Positions 17,270-25,142 of a stretch of DNA of 64,000 nucleotides are shown in pieces. The position numbers and the translations under genes are program-made. The notes beneath the pieces were generated by a model. The model did no database searches, was not told the origin of the DNA, and worked only from the letters and a program-made list of their open reading frames with translations. Position 1 is the first letter of the stretch. Each line of letters starts with the position of its first letter. Source of the DNA: an uncultured Pelagibacteraceae bacterium (GTDB lineage Bacteria; Pseudomonadota; Alphaproteobacteria; Pelagibacterales; Pelagibacteraceae); contig CACOMI010000003.1 of assembly GCA_902628275.1 (NCBI GenBank), forward strand, positions 107,990 through 171,989, read 5' to 3'.

Positions 17270-17998
17270 TTAATTTTTATAATCTGGTTCTTCTTTATCT
17301 AAAATTAATTTTATTTGATCAAGATGTAATTTTGCTAAATCAATTGGATAGTTTGCAGTTTCTTGAGCTGTTTTTTCAGCAACATCTTCGCTGACTATAT
17401 TTAATTCTTGATTTGAGGCTAAAGCAGTTAAATAAGTTTCTGCTGCTTTTTCGAAATAATATAAATAATTAAAACCTTCTGCAACTGTCTGTCCTGTTGT
17501 AATAATTCCATGGTTAGCAAGTAACATATGTTGTTTGTTTCCTAAAGCACTAGCCATCTTCATAGCCTCATCCTCAAATCCTAATCCTCCAAATTCATTA
17601 TAAACTGAGACTCTATTATAAAATATCATAGTATTTTGATCTATAGGTTTCATTATTGGATCTTTTAATGTTGATAATGCTGTTGCATACTTTGAATGAC
17701 AATGAAAAATACATTTTGCATGTGGAATTTTTTGATGTATTGCACCATGAATACTAATTGCTGTAGGATCAATTAAATTAGGCTTATTCTTTAGTTCATT
17801 AATATTTTCTTTAGTCACTAAAATTAAATCACTAGCTTTAATTTGACTAAAATGTATGCCAGCTTTATTGACGTAAAAATCTGTTGAGGAGCCTGGAATG
17901 CAGGCACTAAAATGGTTTGCAACACCCTCGTGCATATTTAATCTTGCAGTCCATCTAAAAGTAGCAGCTAAATCTTTTTGTAATTCGGTTATTTCCAT
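17270..17998 (-). CDS. Class II aldolase/adducin-family protein
   Basis: A 242-residue class II aldolase fold with zinc ligands His99 and His101 (FHCHSKYA) and His163 (ANHGI). The acid residue of fuculose aldolase (Glu in a P-S-x-E motif) has no counterpart: the aligned position near 80 is Ala in DPTAISIHGAIH. This is also the pattern of the poorly characterised adducin-like subgroup, so the enzyme may be a decarboxylase, isomerase or epimerase rather than an aldolase. It is first in the minus-strand operon with the CdhB-like, TauD, HD-oxygenase and GMC genes. No ribosome site is visible before the ATG. Confidence 0.82.
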   Translation of the reverse strand: MEITELQKDLAATFRWTARLNMHEGVANHFSACIPGSSTDFYVNKAGIHFSQIKASDLILVTKENINELKNKPNLIDPTAISIHGAIHQKIPHAKCIFHCHSKYATALSTLKDPIMKPIDQNTMIFYNRVSVYNEFGGLGFEDEAMKMASALGNKQHMLLANHGIITTGQTVAEGFNYLYYFEKAAETYLTALASNQELNIVSEDVAEKTAQETANYPIDLAKLHLDQIKLILDKEEPDYKN

Positions 17999-18004
17999 TT
18001 TTGT

Positions 18005-18027
18005 TAAATTAAACTATATTTAATTTA
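18005..18027. promoter_or_regulatory. Inverted repeat in a 35-base divergent promoter gap
   Basis: TAAATTAAA (18005-18013) and TTTAATTTA (18019-18027) form a perfect nine-base inverted repeat around five bases. It fills most of the 35-base gap between divergent starts at 17998 and 18034, so a bound regulator could control both operons. Neither start has a Shine-Dalgarno sequence. AT-rich composition makes chance repeats more likely. Confidence 0.4.
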
Positions 18028-18033
18028 CAATTT

Positions 18034-18921
18034 ATGAGCAATAAAGTTTTTATATCGTGTGCAGTAACCGGATCAGGTGACACTGCTAGCAAGCATCCCG
18101 ATTTACCAAAAACACCAGAACAAATTGCCAAAGCCTCAATAGAGGCTGCAAAAGCTGGAGCTGCAATCGCTCATATTCATGTTAGAGAGGATGATGGAAC
18201 TCCAAGTAGAAGATTAGAATTATATAAAGAGGTTATTGATAGAATCAGATCAAGCGAGACAGATGTAATTTTGAACTTAACAACTGGCATGGGGGGAGAC
18301 CTTGATATTGGACAAGGAAAAAATCCTTTAGAATTTGGTCCGATGACTGATATGGCAAATGTAATGGAAAGAATTGCAAATGCAGAACAATTTCTTCCCG
18401 AGATTTGTACATTAGATGCTGGTACATTAAATTTTGGTGATAGCTCAGTTATTACAGTTAATACTCCAAATGATTTAAGAAAAGCTGCAAAAAAGTTGCA
18501 AGAAATTAAAGTGAAACCAGAAATAGAAGCGTTTGATTTGGGTAATATGTGGTTTGGTTCGCAGATTTATAAAGAGGGACTACTAAGTGATCCACCTCTT
18601 TTTCAAATGTGTTTAGGAATTCCATGGGGAGCCCCTGCAACAATATCAGCTATGCAAGCAATGAAAGATATTATGCCCAAGGAAGGTGTATGGTCAGGAT
18701 TTGCAATTTCAAGAAATGAAATGCCATTTGTTGCGCAAACTGTTCTTATGGGAGGAAATCCAAGAGTTGGATTAGAAGATAATCTGTATCTATCAAAAGG
18801 TAAGTTGGCAACTAATGCTCAATTAGTTGAAAAAGCTATAAGAATAATAGATGAACTTGGATATTCACCAATGACACCAGCTGAGACAAGAGAAAAACTA
18901 AAATTAGTAAAACATTATTAA
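18034..18921 (+). CDS. cdhC: BKACE-family beta-keto acid cleavage enzyme, candidate CdhC
   Basis: A 295-residue member of the BKACE (DUF849) family. Zinc ligands His47 and His49 lie in AHIHVREDDG, and the family signature NPRVGLEDN lies near residues 244-252. BKACE enzymes condense a beta-keto acid with acetyl-CoA and release acetoacetate plus a new acyl-CoA. CdhC does this with 3-dehydrocarnitine, giving betainyl-CoA. Substrate choice within the family is varied, so the specific call depends on the CdhB-like thioesterase gene across the divergent promoter and the CdhA-like gene downstream. The stop overlaps the start of a small ABM-domain gene by one base. Confidence 0.8.
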   Translation: MSNKVFISCAVTGSGDTASKHPDLPKTPEQIAKASIEAAKAGAAIAHIHVREDDGTPSRRLELYKEVIDRIRSSETDVILNLTTGMGGDLDIGQGKNPLEFGPMTDMANVMERIANAEQFLPEICTLDAGTLNFGDSSVITVNTPNDLRKAAKKLQEIKVKPEIEAFDLGNMWFGSQIYKEGLLSDPPLFQMCLGIPWGAPATISAMQAMKDIMPKEGVWSGFAISRNEMPFVAQTVLMGGNPRVGLEDNLYLSKGKLATNAQLVEKAIRIIDELGYSPMTPAETREKLKLVKHY

Positions 18922-19229
18922 TGTCAAAGATAACTGTTATAGCAAGTTTTTATCCCAAGGAAGATAAGGTTAATGATGTTCGAGAAATTTTATTATCTAT
19001 GACAAAACCAACGAGATCAGAAGAGGGTAATGAGCTTTATAATTTTTATGGGGAAAAAAATTCAGAAAAAAAAATTGAATCTTTTCATTTATTTGAAATT
19101 TATAAAGATACTGAAGCGCTAGATTTTCATAGAAATACAGAGCATTATAAAGATTATAGATCTAAAATTAATGATCTTTTAAACAAACCTATAGAGGTAA
19201 AAGTTCTTAGCCCAATCGATATTATATAA
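18921..19229 (+). CDS. Small ABM-domain (dimeric alpha/beta barrel) protein
   Basis: A 102-residue protein whose pattern (ITVIASFYPKEDKVNDVREI, then FHLFEIYKDTEALDFHRNTEHYKDY) is typical of antibiotic-biosynthesis-monooxygenase-like dimeric ferredoxin-fold proteins. In that family some members are cofactor-free oxygenases and others isomerases. Catalytic residues are not conserved enough to tell which applies here. It starts one base inside the stop of the BKACE gene and so should be co-translated with it. Confidence 0.75.
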   Translation: MSKITVIASFYPKEDKVNDVREILLSMTKPTRSEEGNELYNFYGEKNSEKKIESFHLFEIYKDTEALDFHRNTEHYKDYRSKINDLLNKPIEVKVLSPIDII

Positions 19230-19382
19230 TTACTTTTCAGGTTTTTAATTTCAAAATTTTCTCTGATTATTCACATTTTTACACATTTGCTCGTGGCCTA
19301 TTTCATTAACAAAATATTTTATTGTAAATCCTCATATTCTAAAATAGGGTTTTCAATATAATTAATAACTTTCTACTAGCTT

Positions 19383-20519
19383 ATGTCTAAAGGAAAAAAT
19401 TTAGTAAAAATCAAAAAATCGAAAAATGCTAACACCATATTTGGTTTACCAGCTAAATCTTATATTGATGAAAATTTTTGGAAAAAAGAATGTGAAACAG
19501 TTTTATCTAATGACTGGTTGTTTGTGGGTTTTGCCCACGAACTAAAAAATTCTGGAGATGTAATTCCACTATTTATAGCAAATAAACCGATACTTTTATT
19601 AAAAAACAATAATAATGAAATAAAAGCCTTCCATAATGTTTGTAGTCATAGATGCCTAAAGCTTATCGATGAAAAAAAAAATGTAGGCAAAATCATAAGT
19701 TGTCCTTATCACGCTTGGAGTTATGATCTTGATGGAAACTTAAAGGCAGCGCCTCATGTTGGTGGTACAAATCAACATAAACCACAAGGATTTAATTATA
19801 TTGATCACGGTTTAAAACAAATAAAGATTCACATTTGGCACGATTGGATTTTTATTAATTTTAATGGCAAAGCAAAAAAATTTGAGCAATATGCAAAACC
19901 ACTTATTTCAAAGTTTAATGATATCGATTTTACTAAATTAAGATATGCAGCAACATTAGATTTTGGAAACATAAATACTAATTGGAAATTTTTAATTGAA
20001 AATTTTATTGAACCTTATCACGTACAATTCGTTCATAAAACTACTACTAACCAACCACTTAAAGACCATTACACAGTTGTAGATGGTGTTTGTTATGGTA
20101 GTGGGGTAGATGTAGCTGAAGAAGATACCAAAAATAGTACAGCCTTATCTGTAACATCCAGATATTTATCGCTATTCCCAAATTTTATTATTGGCTCTTA
20201 CTATCCAAATCAAATTGGTGTTTATCTTAATGTGCCTATTAGCCCAGGTTTGACATCTCAAAAAAGGATAATTTACACTACAGACGGTAAAGATATGAGC
20301 GAGGAAGAAATTAAAATGGTTAAAAATATATGGTGGAGTGTTCATAAAGAAGATCACGAAATGTGCGAAAGACTTCAAGAGGGCAGACATTCTCCAGCAT
20401 CTCATGAAGGTGGTCTATTGTCTCCAGTTTGGGAAAAAGGCGTTCAAGCATTTCAAAAACTAATAGTTGATGCTACAATGAAATCTTCTAAATCAATAAA
20501 AAGGAAAAAAAATGTCTAA
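19383..20519 (+). CDS. Rieske non-heme iron oxygenase, quaternary-amine (CntA/GbcA-like) group
   Basis: A 378-residue oxygenase alpha subunit. The Rieske cluster is Cys87-His89 and Cys107-His110. The mononuclear iron site is His213, His218 and probably Asp324. The residue before the first His is Glu210 (EPYHVQFVH) rather than the usual bridging Asp. That Glu/His/His spacing equals Glu205/His208/His213 reported for carnitine monooxygenase CntA; related choline and betaine oxygenases also vary here. Plausible substrates are carnitine, glycine betaine or another methylated amine. No ferredoxin reductase partner lies nearby. A 153-base gap precedes the gene. It overlaps the glyoxalase gene by eight bases. 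Confidence 0.82.
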   Translation: MSKGKNLVKIKKSKNANTIFGLPAKSYIDENFWKKECETVLSNDWLFVGFAHELKNSGDVIPLFIANKPILLLKNNNNEIKAFHNVCSHRCLKLIDEKKNVGKIISCPYHAWSYDLDGNLKAAPHVGGTNQHKPQGFNYIDHGLKQIKIHIWHDWIFINFNGKAKKFEQYAKPLISKFNDIDFTKLRYAATLDFGNINTNWKFLIENFIEPYHVQFVHKTTTNQPLKDHYTVVDGVCYGSGVDVAEEDTKNSTALSVTSRYLSLFPNFIIGSYYPNQIGVYLNVPISPGLTSQKRIIYTTDGKDMSEEEIKMVKNIWWSVHKEDHEMCERLQEGRHSPASHEGGLLSPVWEKGVQAFQKLIVDATMKSSKSIKRKKNV

Positions 20520-20931
20520 AGAGATTAATCTAGAGGGATATCGATTAGCCCATACAATGATAAGAGTTAAAGATCTGGAAGCATCTTTTAATTTTTACTG
20601 CAAAACTTTGGGTATGAAAGTTTTGAGAAAAACAGATTATCCAGAGGGAAAATTTACAAATGCTTTTATTGGATATGGTTTAGAAACAGAGTCCCCCTGT
20701 CTAGAACTTACTCATAATTGGGATCAAAAAGAAGATTATGACAAAGGAAACGGATGGGGCCATGTTTGTATAGAAACTCCAGATGTTTATAAAGCTTGTG
20801 AAGATCTTGAAAAACTTGGTGTTAATATAACTCGTAAACCAGGTCCAATGAAACATGGAACAAGAGTAATAGCATTTTGTGAAGATCCTGATGGCTACAA
20901 AGTCGAATTAAATGAACCACTAAAAATATAA
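20512..20931 (+). CDS. Glyoxalase I-like (VOC family) protein
   Basis: A 139-residue vicinal-oxygen-chelate protein. All four metal ligands of glyoxalase I are in place: His14, Glu65, His84 and Glu132. GMKVLRKTDYPEGKF and NWDQKEDYDKGNGWGH match lactoylglutathione lyase. It would convert a glutathione hemithioacetal of methylglyoxal to S-lactoylglutathione. The operon context, with a Rieske oxygenase and a GFA-family protein, suggests either aldehyde detoxification or a pathway-specific variant. Its start lies inside the end of the Rieske gene. Confidence 0.84.
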   Translation: MSKEINLEGYRLAHTMIRVKDLEASFNFYCKTLGMKVLRKTDYPEGKFTNAFIGYGLETESPCLELTHNWDQKEDYDKGNGWGHVCIETPDVYKACEDLEKLGVNITRKPGPMKHGTRVIAFCEDPDGYKVELNEPLKI

Positions 20932-20947
20932 ATTGAAAGGAATTAGA

Positions 20948-21343
20948 ATGTCAAATAAGCCTCAGCTGTATAAATTTAAAGACATAGAGCATAGACTTCA
21001 TACTCTAGAACCAGGCAAAAGTTATATTAAACCATTTGTCACTAGCAAAGTAAGTAACACAATGTGTGGAGGGTTAAATTTTTTGAACAAAGTATCAGTG
21101 CCATGGGATTTGACTTGTGATGAAATTATTTACTGTATGGAAGGAACTTTTAGATTGACCTGTGATGGGCAATCATATGTCTGCAACCCTGGGGATGTAC
21201 TTTATATTCCTAAAGATAATCACATAGCATATGAGTGTGATGAAAAATGTGTAATATTTTATGCGGCATATCCTCATGACTGGAAACAAAAAGCTGGCAT
21301 AACTTTTGTACCTGGAATTGATCCTGAGGATATGCCAAAATAG
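20948..21343 (+). CDS. Cupin-domain protein, EutQ-like
   Basis: A 131-residue single-domain cupin with a jelly-roll pattern (WDLTCDEIIYCMEGTFRLTCDG, then CNPGDVLYIPKDNHIAYEC). It resembles EutQ-type and ectoine-synthase-like small cupins. The usual metal His pair of cupin motif 1 is not obvious. A TTG five codons upstream is possible, but ATG at 20948-20950 has GAAAGGA well spaced before it and is preferred. It lies between the glyoxalase and glutamine-synthetase-like genes. Function unknown. Confidence 0.72.
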   Translation: MSNKPQLYKFKDIEHRLHTLEPGKSYIKPFVTSKVSNTMCGGLNFLNKVSVPWDLTCDEIIYCMEGTFRLTCDGQSYVCNPGDVLYIPKDNHIAYECDEKCVIFYAAYPHDWKQKAGITFVPGIDPEDMPK

Positions 21344-21362
21344 TAAAAAGGAGGAAATCAAC

Positions 21363-22784
21363 TTGAATAAAAACGAAAAAATCTATTACGAAAATTTCAA
21401 AGATGCAGTTGATCGTAATAGAAAAAAAATACCTGCAGTTCATAAAAAATTAAAAAATGCTGGTGTAAAATACGTTTTATCAAGTTGGATTGATCTCCAT
21501 GGTATCCCAAAATCAAAACCTGTTCCTATGTCCGATTTTGAACAATTATGTTTAGGGAAAGGTCCTCAATTTGCTGTTCATTCTATTTCTTTTGTTCCAG
21601 AATTAACACCAGCAGACTCTGATCAGGTAATGTTACCAGACTTAGATTCTGTTTATATTTGTCCATGGGATACATCTACAGCAATTATTTTTGCAGACCT
21701 TTTTTGGGAAGATAAACCTTATAATGTTTGCCCAAGACAGGCTTTAAAACGCAACATGCAAAAAGCCCAAGATGCTGGATACAAAGGTATGGCTGGTGTG
21801 GAGCCAGAATTTATCGCAATGAAATATGATGAAAATGGTCAACCTATAAAAGCTATTGATACCGATCCTATAAAAGGAATTAGACCGAGACGTCAGGCTT
21901 TTGGTTATGATGTTGAGCATTCACTAGACTCAATGCATTTTCTAAAGGAGTTAATAGATATTCTCAACGGATTAGGTTGGAAACTGCACGATGTAGTTGC
22001 TGAAGGTGCATATTCTCAATTTGAATTAGATTTCCATTATACGAATCTTTTAGAAATGGCTGACAGATTAGTTTTTCTTCGTATTCTTCTTAAAGAAGTC
22101 GCAAAAAAACATGATATGTTTATTACATTTATGCCAAAACCAACGATAGGTGATTGGAGATCAGGAGCTCACATAAATTTTTCAATGGTTGATAAAAATG
22201 AAAAAAATATTTTTGATGGTGGAAATAAATGGTCTAAAGAGTCTTTATTTGCCGTTGGTGGACTTATGAAACATGCAGAAGCGTTAACTTCAATTACATG
22301 TTCAACTGTAAATTCATATAATGGATTAGTACCAAGAGTAGGTGGATTTGAAGGGGGTACAGTCACTTGGGCGCCCACAAATATTACATATGGACACAAT
22401 AACAGATCAGCTCAATTTAGATTACCACAAAATAGATATTGTATTGAAAATAGAGCTGCTGATATGACAATGAATGTATATTTGGCTTTTTCAATGACAC
22501 TTTCAGCTGCAGTAGAAGGTATAAAAAATAAAATTCACCCAGGTAAACCAACAGATCAAGATCTTTACGATATGACTGATAGTGAATTTAAAAAACTTGG
22601 TATTAAAAGACTTCCAAGAAATTTACTAATGGCTATAGAAGCGCTAAAAAAAGACAACTTATCTGAAGAAGTAATAGGATCAGTAATGAAAAAATCTTTG
22701 CTTGCTTATAAAAACGATGAGTGGGAAAGATACCATCAAGCAGTTACTGATTGGGAAGTAAAAGAATACCTCAGACTTTATTAA
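21363..22784 (+). CDS. Glutamine-synthetase-family ligase (GlnT/GmaS-like)
   Basis: A 473-residue glutamine-synthetase-fold enzyme: N-terminal beta-grasp region (VLSSWIDLHGIPKSKPVP), then the catalytic barrel with GVEPEFIAM, EGAYSQFELDFHY, GAHINFS and NRSAQFRLP. The divergent motifs point to the gamma-glutamylmethylamide synthetase or other GS-like ligases rather than housekeeping GlnA. These enzymes ligate glutamate to ammonia or an amine using ATP. A longer frame opens at 21306 inside the cupin gene, but TTG at 21363-21365 has AAGGAGG eight bases upstream, so this rare start codon is chosen. Methylamine as substrate would fit an N-demethylation pathway but is an inference. Confidence 0.8.
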   Translation: MNKNEKIYYENFKDAVDRNRKKIPAVHKKLKNAGVKYVLSSWIDLHGIPKSKPVPMSDFEQLCLGKGPQFAVHSISFVPELTPADSDQVMLPDLDSVYICPWDTSTAIIFADLFWEDKPYNVCPRQALKRNMQKAQDAGYKGMAGVEPEFIAMKYDENGQPIKAIDTDPIKGIRPRRQAFGYDVEHSLDSMHFLKELIDILNGLGWKLHDVVAEGAYSQFELDFHYTNLLEMADRLVFLRILLKEVAKKHDMFITFMPKPTIGDWRSGAHINFSMVDKNEKNIFDGGNKWSKESLFAVGGLMKHAEALTSITCSTVNSYNGLVPRVGGFEGGTVTWAPTNITYGHNNRSAQFRLPQNRYCIENRAADMTMNVYLAFSMTLSAAVEGIKNKIHPGKPTDQDLYDMTDSEFKKLGIKRLPRNLLMAIEALKKDNLSEEVIGSVMKKSLLAYKNDEWERYHQAVTDWEVKEYLRLY

Positions 22785-22787
22785 TTC

Positions 22788-23798
22788 ATGTCTAATTATG
22801 AGACGTTTAAATTAGGAAACATAAAGCTTTTATCTGGTAAAATTTTAAATTCTGCAGAGCTAGCATACAAAACTTATGGTAAATTAAATAAAAGTCACTC
22901 CAATGTAATTGTTCTTCCAACCTTTTATACGGGAAGCCACATAAGAAATGAGGGATTTATTGGAAAAAATAGAGCTATAAACCCAAATAAATACTTTATA
23001 GTATCAATTAATATGTTTGGAAATGGTTTTTCATCATCACCAAATAATACCATAAAAAAACAATTTGGAGCGAAATTTCCAACAATAACATTGTGGGATA
23101 ATATTTACTGTCAACACAAACTTATTACAGAGAAATTAAAAATAAAAAAAATAGCACTAGTAACAGGTTGGTCTATGGCTGGTTGTCAGTCTTATCAATG
23201 GGCAGCACAATATCCAAATATGGTCAAAGCAATTCTTCCTTTTTGTGCTTCATCTAAAACATCAATTCATAACCATGTATTTTTAGAAGGAGTTAAAGCC
23301 GCACTTATTGCTGATAAAAATTGGAATAAAGGTAACTATAAAAAACAACCAGTTATTGGTTTAAGAGCTTTTGGACGTGTTTATGCTGGTTGGGCTTTTT
23401 CTCAAAATTTTTATAGAGAAAAATTATATAAAAAACTTGGTTATAAAAATTCAGAGGAATTATTAAAAGATTGGGCAAATGATCATGCTAGGAATTGGGA
23501 TGCAAATAATTTATTATCAAAACTCAAAACATGGCAGCTCAACGATATAAGTAAAGGACCAATTTATAAAAATAATTATATCAAAGCTCTTAAATCAATT
23601 AGAGCAAAAACAATTTTGATGCCTTGTAATCAAGATCTTTATTTTAGAACTGAGGATAACAAATATGAAAAAAAATTTATTCCTCATTCTTCTTTACGAC
23701 CAATAGATTCATCTTTCGGTCATTGTGTAGCGAGTCCTGGAAATGATAAAAATTTTGAAAAAAAACTTGATAAAAATATTAAAGAACTTTTAAATTGA
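22788..23798 (+). CDS. MetX-like alpha/beta hydrolase-fold protein
   Basis: A 336-residue protein of the homoserine O-acetyltransferase/hydrolase group. The nucleophile is Ser129 (GWSMAGCQ), with Asp283 (CNQDLYF) and His312 (FGHC) completing the triad. The N-terminal AYKTYGKLNKSHSNVIVLPT is typical of MetX-like proteins. It lies three bases after the GS-like gene and one base before carnitine dehydrogenase. Acylcarnitine hydrolysis ahead of carnitine oxidation is a tempting role. Known short-chain acylcarnitine hydrolases belong to other hydrolase groups as far as I recall, so this is weak. Confidence 0.78.
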   Translation: MSNYETFKLGNIKLLSGKILNSAELAYKTYGKLNKSHSNVIVLPTFYTGSHIRNEGFIGKNRAINPNKYFIVSINMFGNGFSSSPNNTIKKQFGAKFPTITLWDNIYCQHKLITEKLKIKKIALVTGWSMAGCQSYQWAAQYPNMVKAILPFCASSKTSIHNHVFLEGVKAALIADKNWNKGNYKKQPVIGLRAFGRVYAGWAFSQNFYREKLYKKLGYKNSEELLKDWANDHARNWDANNLLSKLKTWQLNDISKGPIYKNNYIKALKSIRAKTILMPCNQDLYFRTEDNKYEKKFIPHSSLRPIDSSFGHCVASPGNDKNFEKKLDKNIKELLN

Positions 23799-23799
23799 A

Positions 23800-24744
23800 A
23801 TGACTAAAATTCACAAAGTAGCAGTAATAGGCACTGGTGTAATTGGAACAGGTTGGATTATTAGATGTTTGGCTCATAATAAAATAGTTTATGCTTACGA
23901 CAAAGATCTTAAATTAAAAAAAAATTTAATTTCAGAAATTAAAAGAACTTGGCCATATGTAAAAAAACTTTTTAATAAAAAATCACTTAATCTTAAAAAT
24001 TTTAAATTTTTTACTACAATAGAAGAAACCTTGAGAAATGCTGATTTTGTTCAAGAATGTGCAAGTGAAAATTATGCTTTAAAAACTAAGTTGATGAGCT
24101 TAATTGGAAAATACTCTAAATCAAATGCAATTATTTCATCAAGCTCATCAGGTCTGTTACCATCAAGAATTTATTCTAAATGTAAAAATCCTGAAAGAGC
24201 AATGATTGGACATCCTTTTAATCCTGTTTATTTATTGCCTGCTGTTGAAATTGTGCCAGGCAAAAAAACAAAAAATAAATTTTTAGAAGAAGGTAAAAAA
24301 TTTTATAAATCGATTTCTATGAATCCAATTATGGTAAAAAATGAGTTACCTGGATATTTATCTGATAGGTTACAAGAAGCTTTATGGAGAGAGGGGCTGC
24401 ATATTATTAACGAAGGATATGCAACTACTGAGGAATTAGATAGAGCGATTGAGGATGGTCCAGGGTTAAGGTGGTCCTTAATGGGTACATTTTTAACTTT
24501 TCATCTCGCAGGTGGAAAAACTGGGATGAAACATATGCTTGAACAATTTGGACCTGCTTTAAAATTACCTTGGACAAAATTAAAAGCTCCAAAATTATCA
24601 AAAAAACTATCATCTAGACTAATTTCAGGGACAGCAAAACAAGCCAAAGGTAAATCGGTTGCAATGATATCAAATATTAGAGATCAATATTTAGTTGACC
24701 TTCAAAAATTAAGAAAAAAATACGAAAATAAAATTAGAAGATGA
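23800..24744 (+). CDS. cdhA: L-carnitine dehydrogenase candidate (CdhA-like)
   Basis: A 314-residue NAD-dependent enzyme of the 3-hydroxyacyl-CoA dehydrogenase superfamily. It has GTGVIG at residues 11-16, Asp35 after the second strand favouring NAD, and His138 with Glu150 (GHPFNPVYLLPAVE) as the catalytic pair. The HPFNPVYLLP.VE sequence and length near 315-320 are characteristic of bacterial carnitine 3-dehydrogenase, which makes 3-dehydrocarnitine. Other 3-hydroxyacid dehydrogenases such as lambda-crystallin-type enzymes are close relatives. Presence of CdhC-like and CdhB-like genes nearby supports carnitine. The stop overlaps the GFA gene start as ATGA. Confidence 0.8.
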   Translation: MTKIHKVAVIGTGVIGTGWIIRCLAHNKIVYAYDKDLKLKKNLISEIKRTWPYVKKLFNKKSLNLKNFKFFTTIEETLRNADFVQECASENYALKTKLMSLIGKYSKSNAIISSSSSGLLPSRIYSKCKNPERAMIGHPFNPVYLLPAVEIVPGKKTKNKFLEEGKKFYKSISMNPIMVKNELPGYLSDRLQEALWREGLHIINEGYATTEELDRAIEDGPGLRWSLMGTFLTFHLAGGKTGMKHMLEQFGPALKLPWTKLKAPKLSKKLSSRLISGTAKQAKGKSVAMISNIRDQYLVDLQKLRKKYENKIRR

Positions 24745-25142
24745 TGAAGAGGACTTTGATAGCCAGTTGTTTATGTAAAGGAGTAAAATTTAAAACTAGT
24801 GGTGAACATAGAAATGTTTCAAATTGTCATTGTATTCAGTGTAGAAAAACTCATGGATCATATGGTGCTTATTCTAATGTTAAAGAAAAGGATATTAAAT
24901 TTATAAATAAAAAAACGCTTAAATGGTTTAAATCATCCAACAGCGCAAGAAGAGGTTTTTGTAATAAATGTGGAGCTAGTATTTTTTTTAAGTTTAAAAA
25001 CTCAGATAATATTTCGATAGCAGCAGGTATGTTTAACGGAAAAACAGGTCTTAAAACAATGCGAAATATATTCGTCAGTTCTAAATCAGATTTTTATAAA
25101 ATAACTGATAAACTTCCAAAGTATAAAAGATTTTCAAATTAG
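24741..25142 (+). CDS. GFA-family zinc protein (glutathione-dependent formaldehyde-activating-like)
   Basis: A 133-residue GFA/CENP-V domain protein. Seven cysteines match the zinc sites: Cys10 and Cys12, Cys29, Cys31 and Cys34 (CHCIQC), Cys74 and Cys77 (CNKC). The family was named for Gfa, proposed to promote S-hydroxymethylglutathione formation, but many members have no proven role. Formaldehyde from oxidative N-demethylation by the Rieske enzyme would give a reason for it here. Two adjacent ATG codons (24741, 24744) are possible starts. It ends four bases into the convergent SDR gene. Confidence 0.78.
   Translation: MMKRTLIASCLCKGVKFKTSGEHRNVSNCHCIQCRKTHGSYGAYSNVKEKDIKFINKKTLKWFKSSNSARRGFCNKCGASIFFKFKNSDNISIAAGMFNGKTGLKTMRNIFVSSKSDFYKITDKLPKYKRFSN

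Noticed and set aside
19230..19382. Glycine or SAM-type riboswitch before the Rieske gene
   Set aside because: The 153-base gap shows no stable helices and none of the conserved core sequences that I could recognise. Only a possible promoter-like AT-rich stretch is seen.
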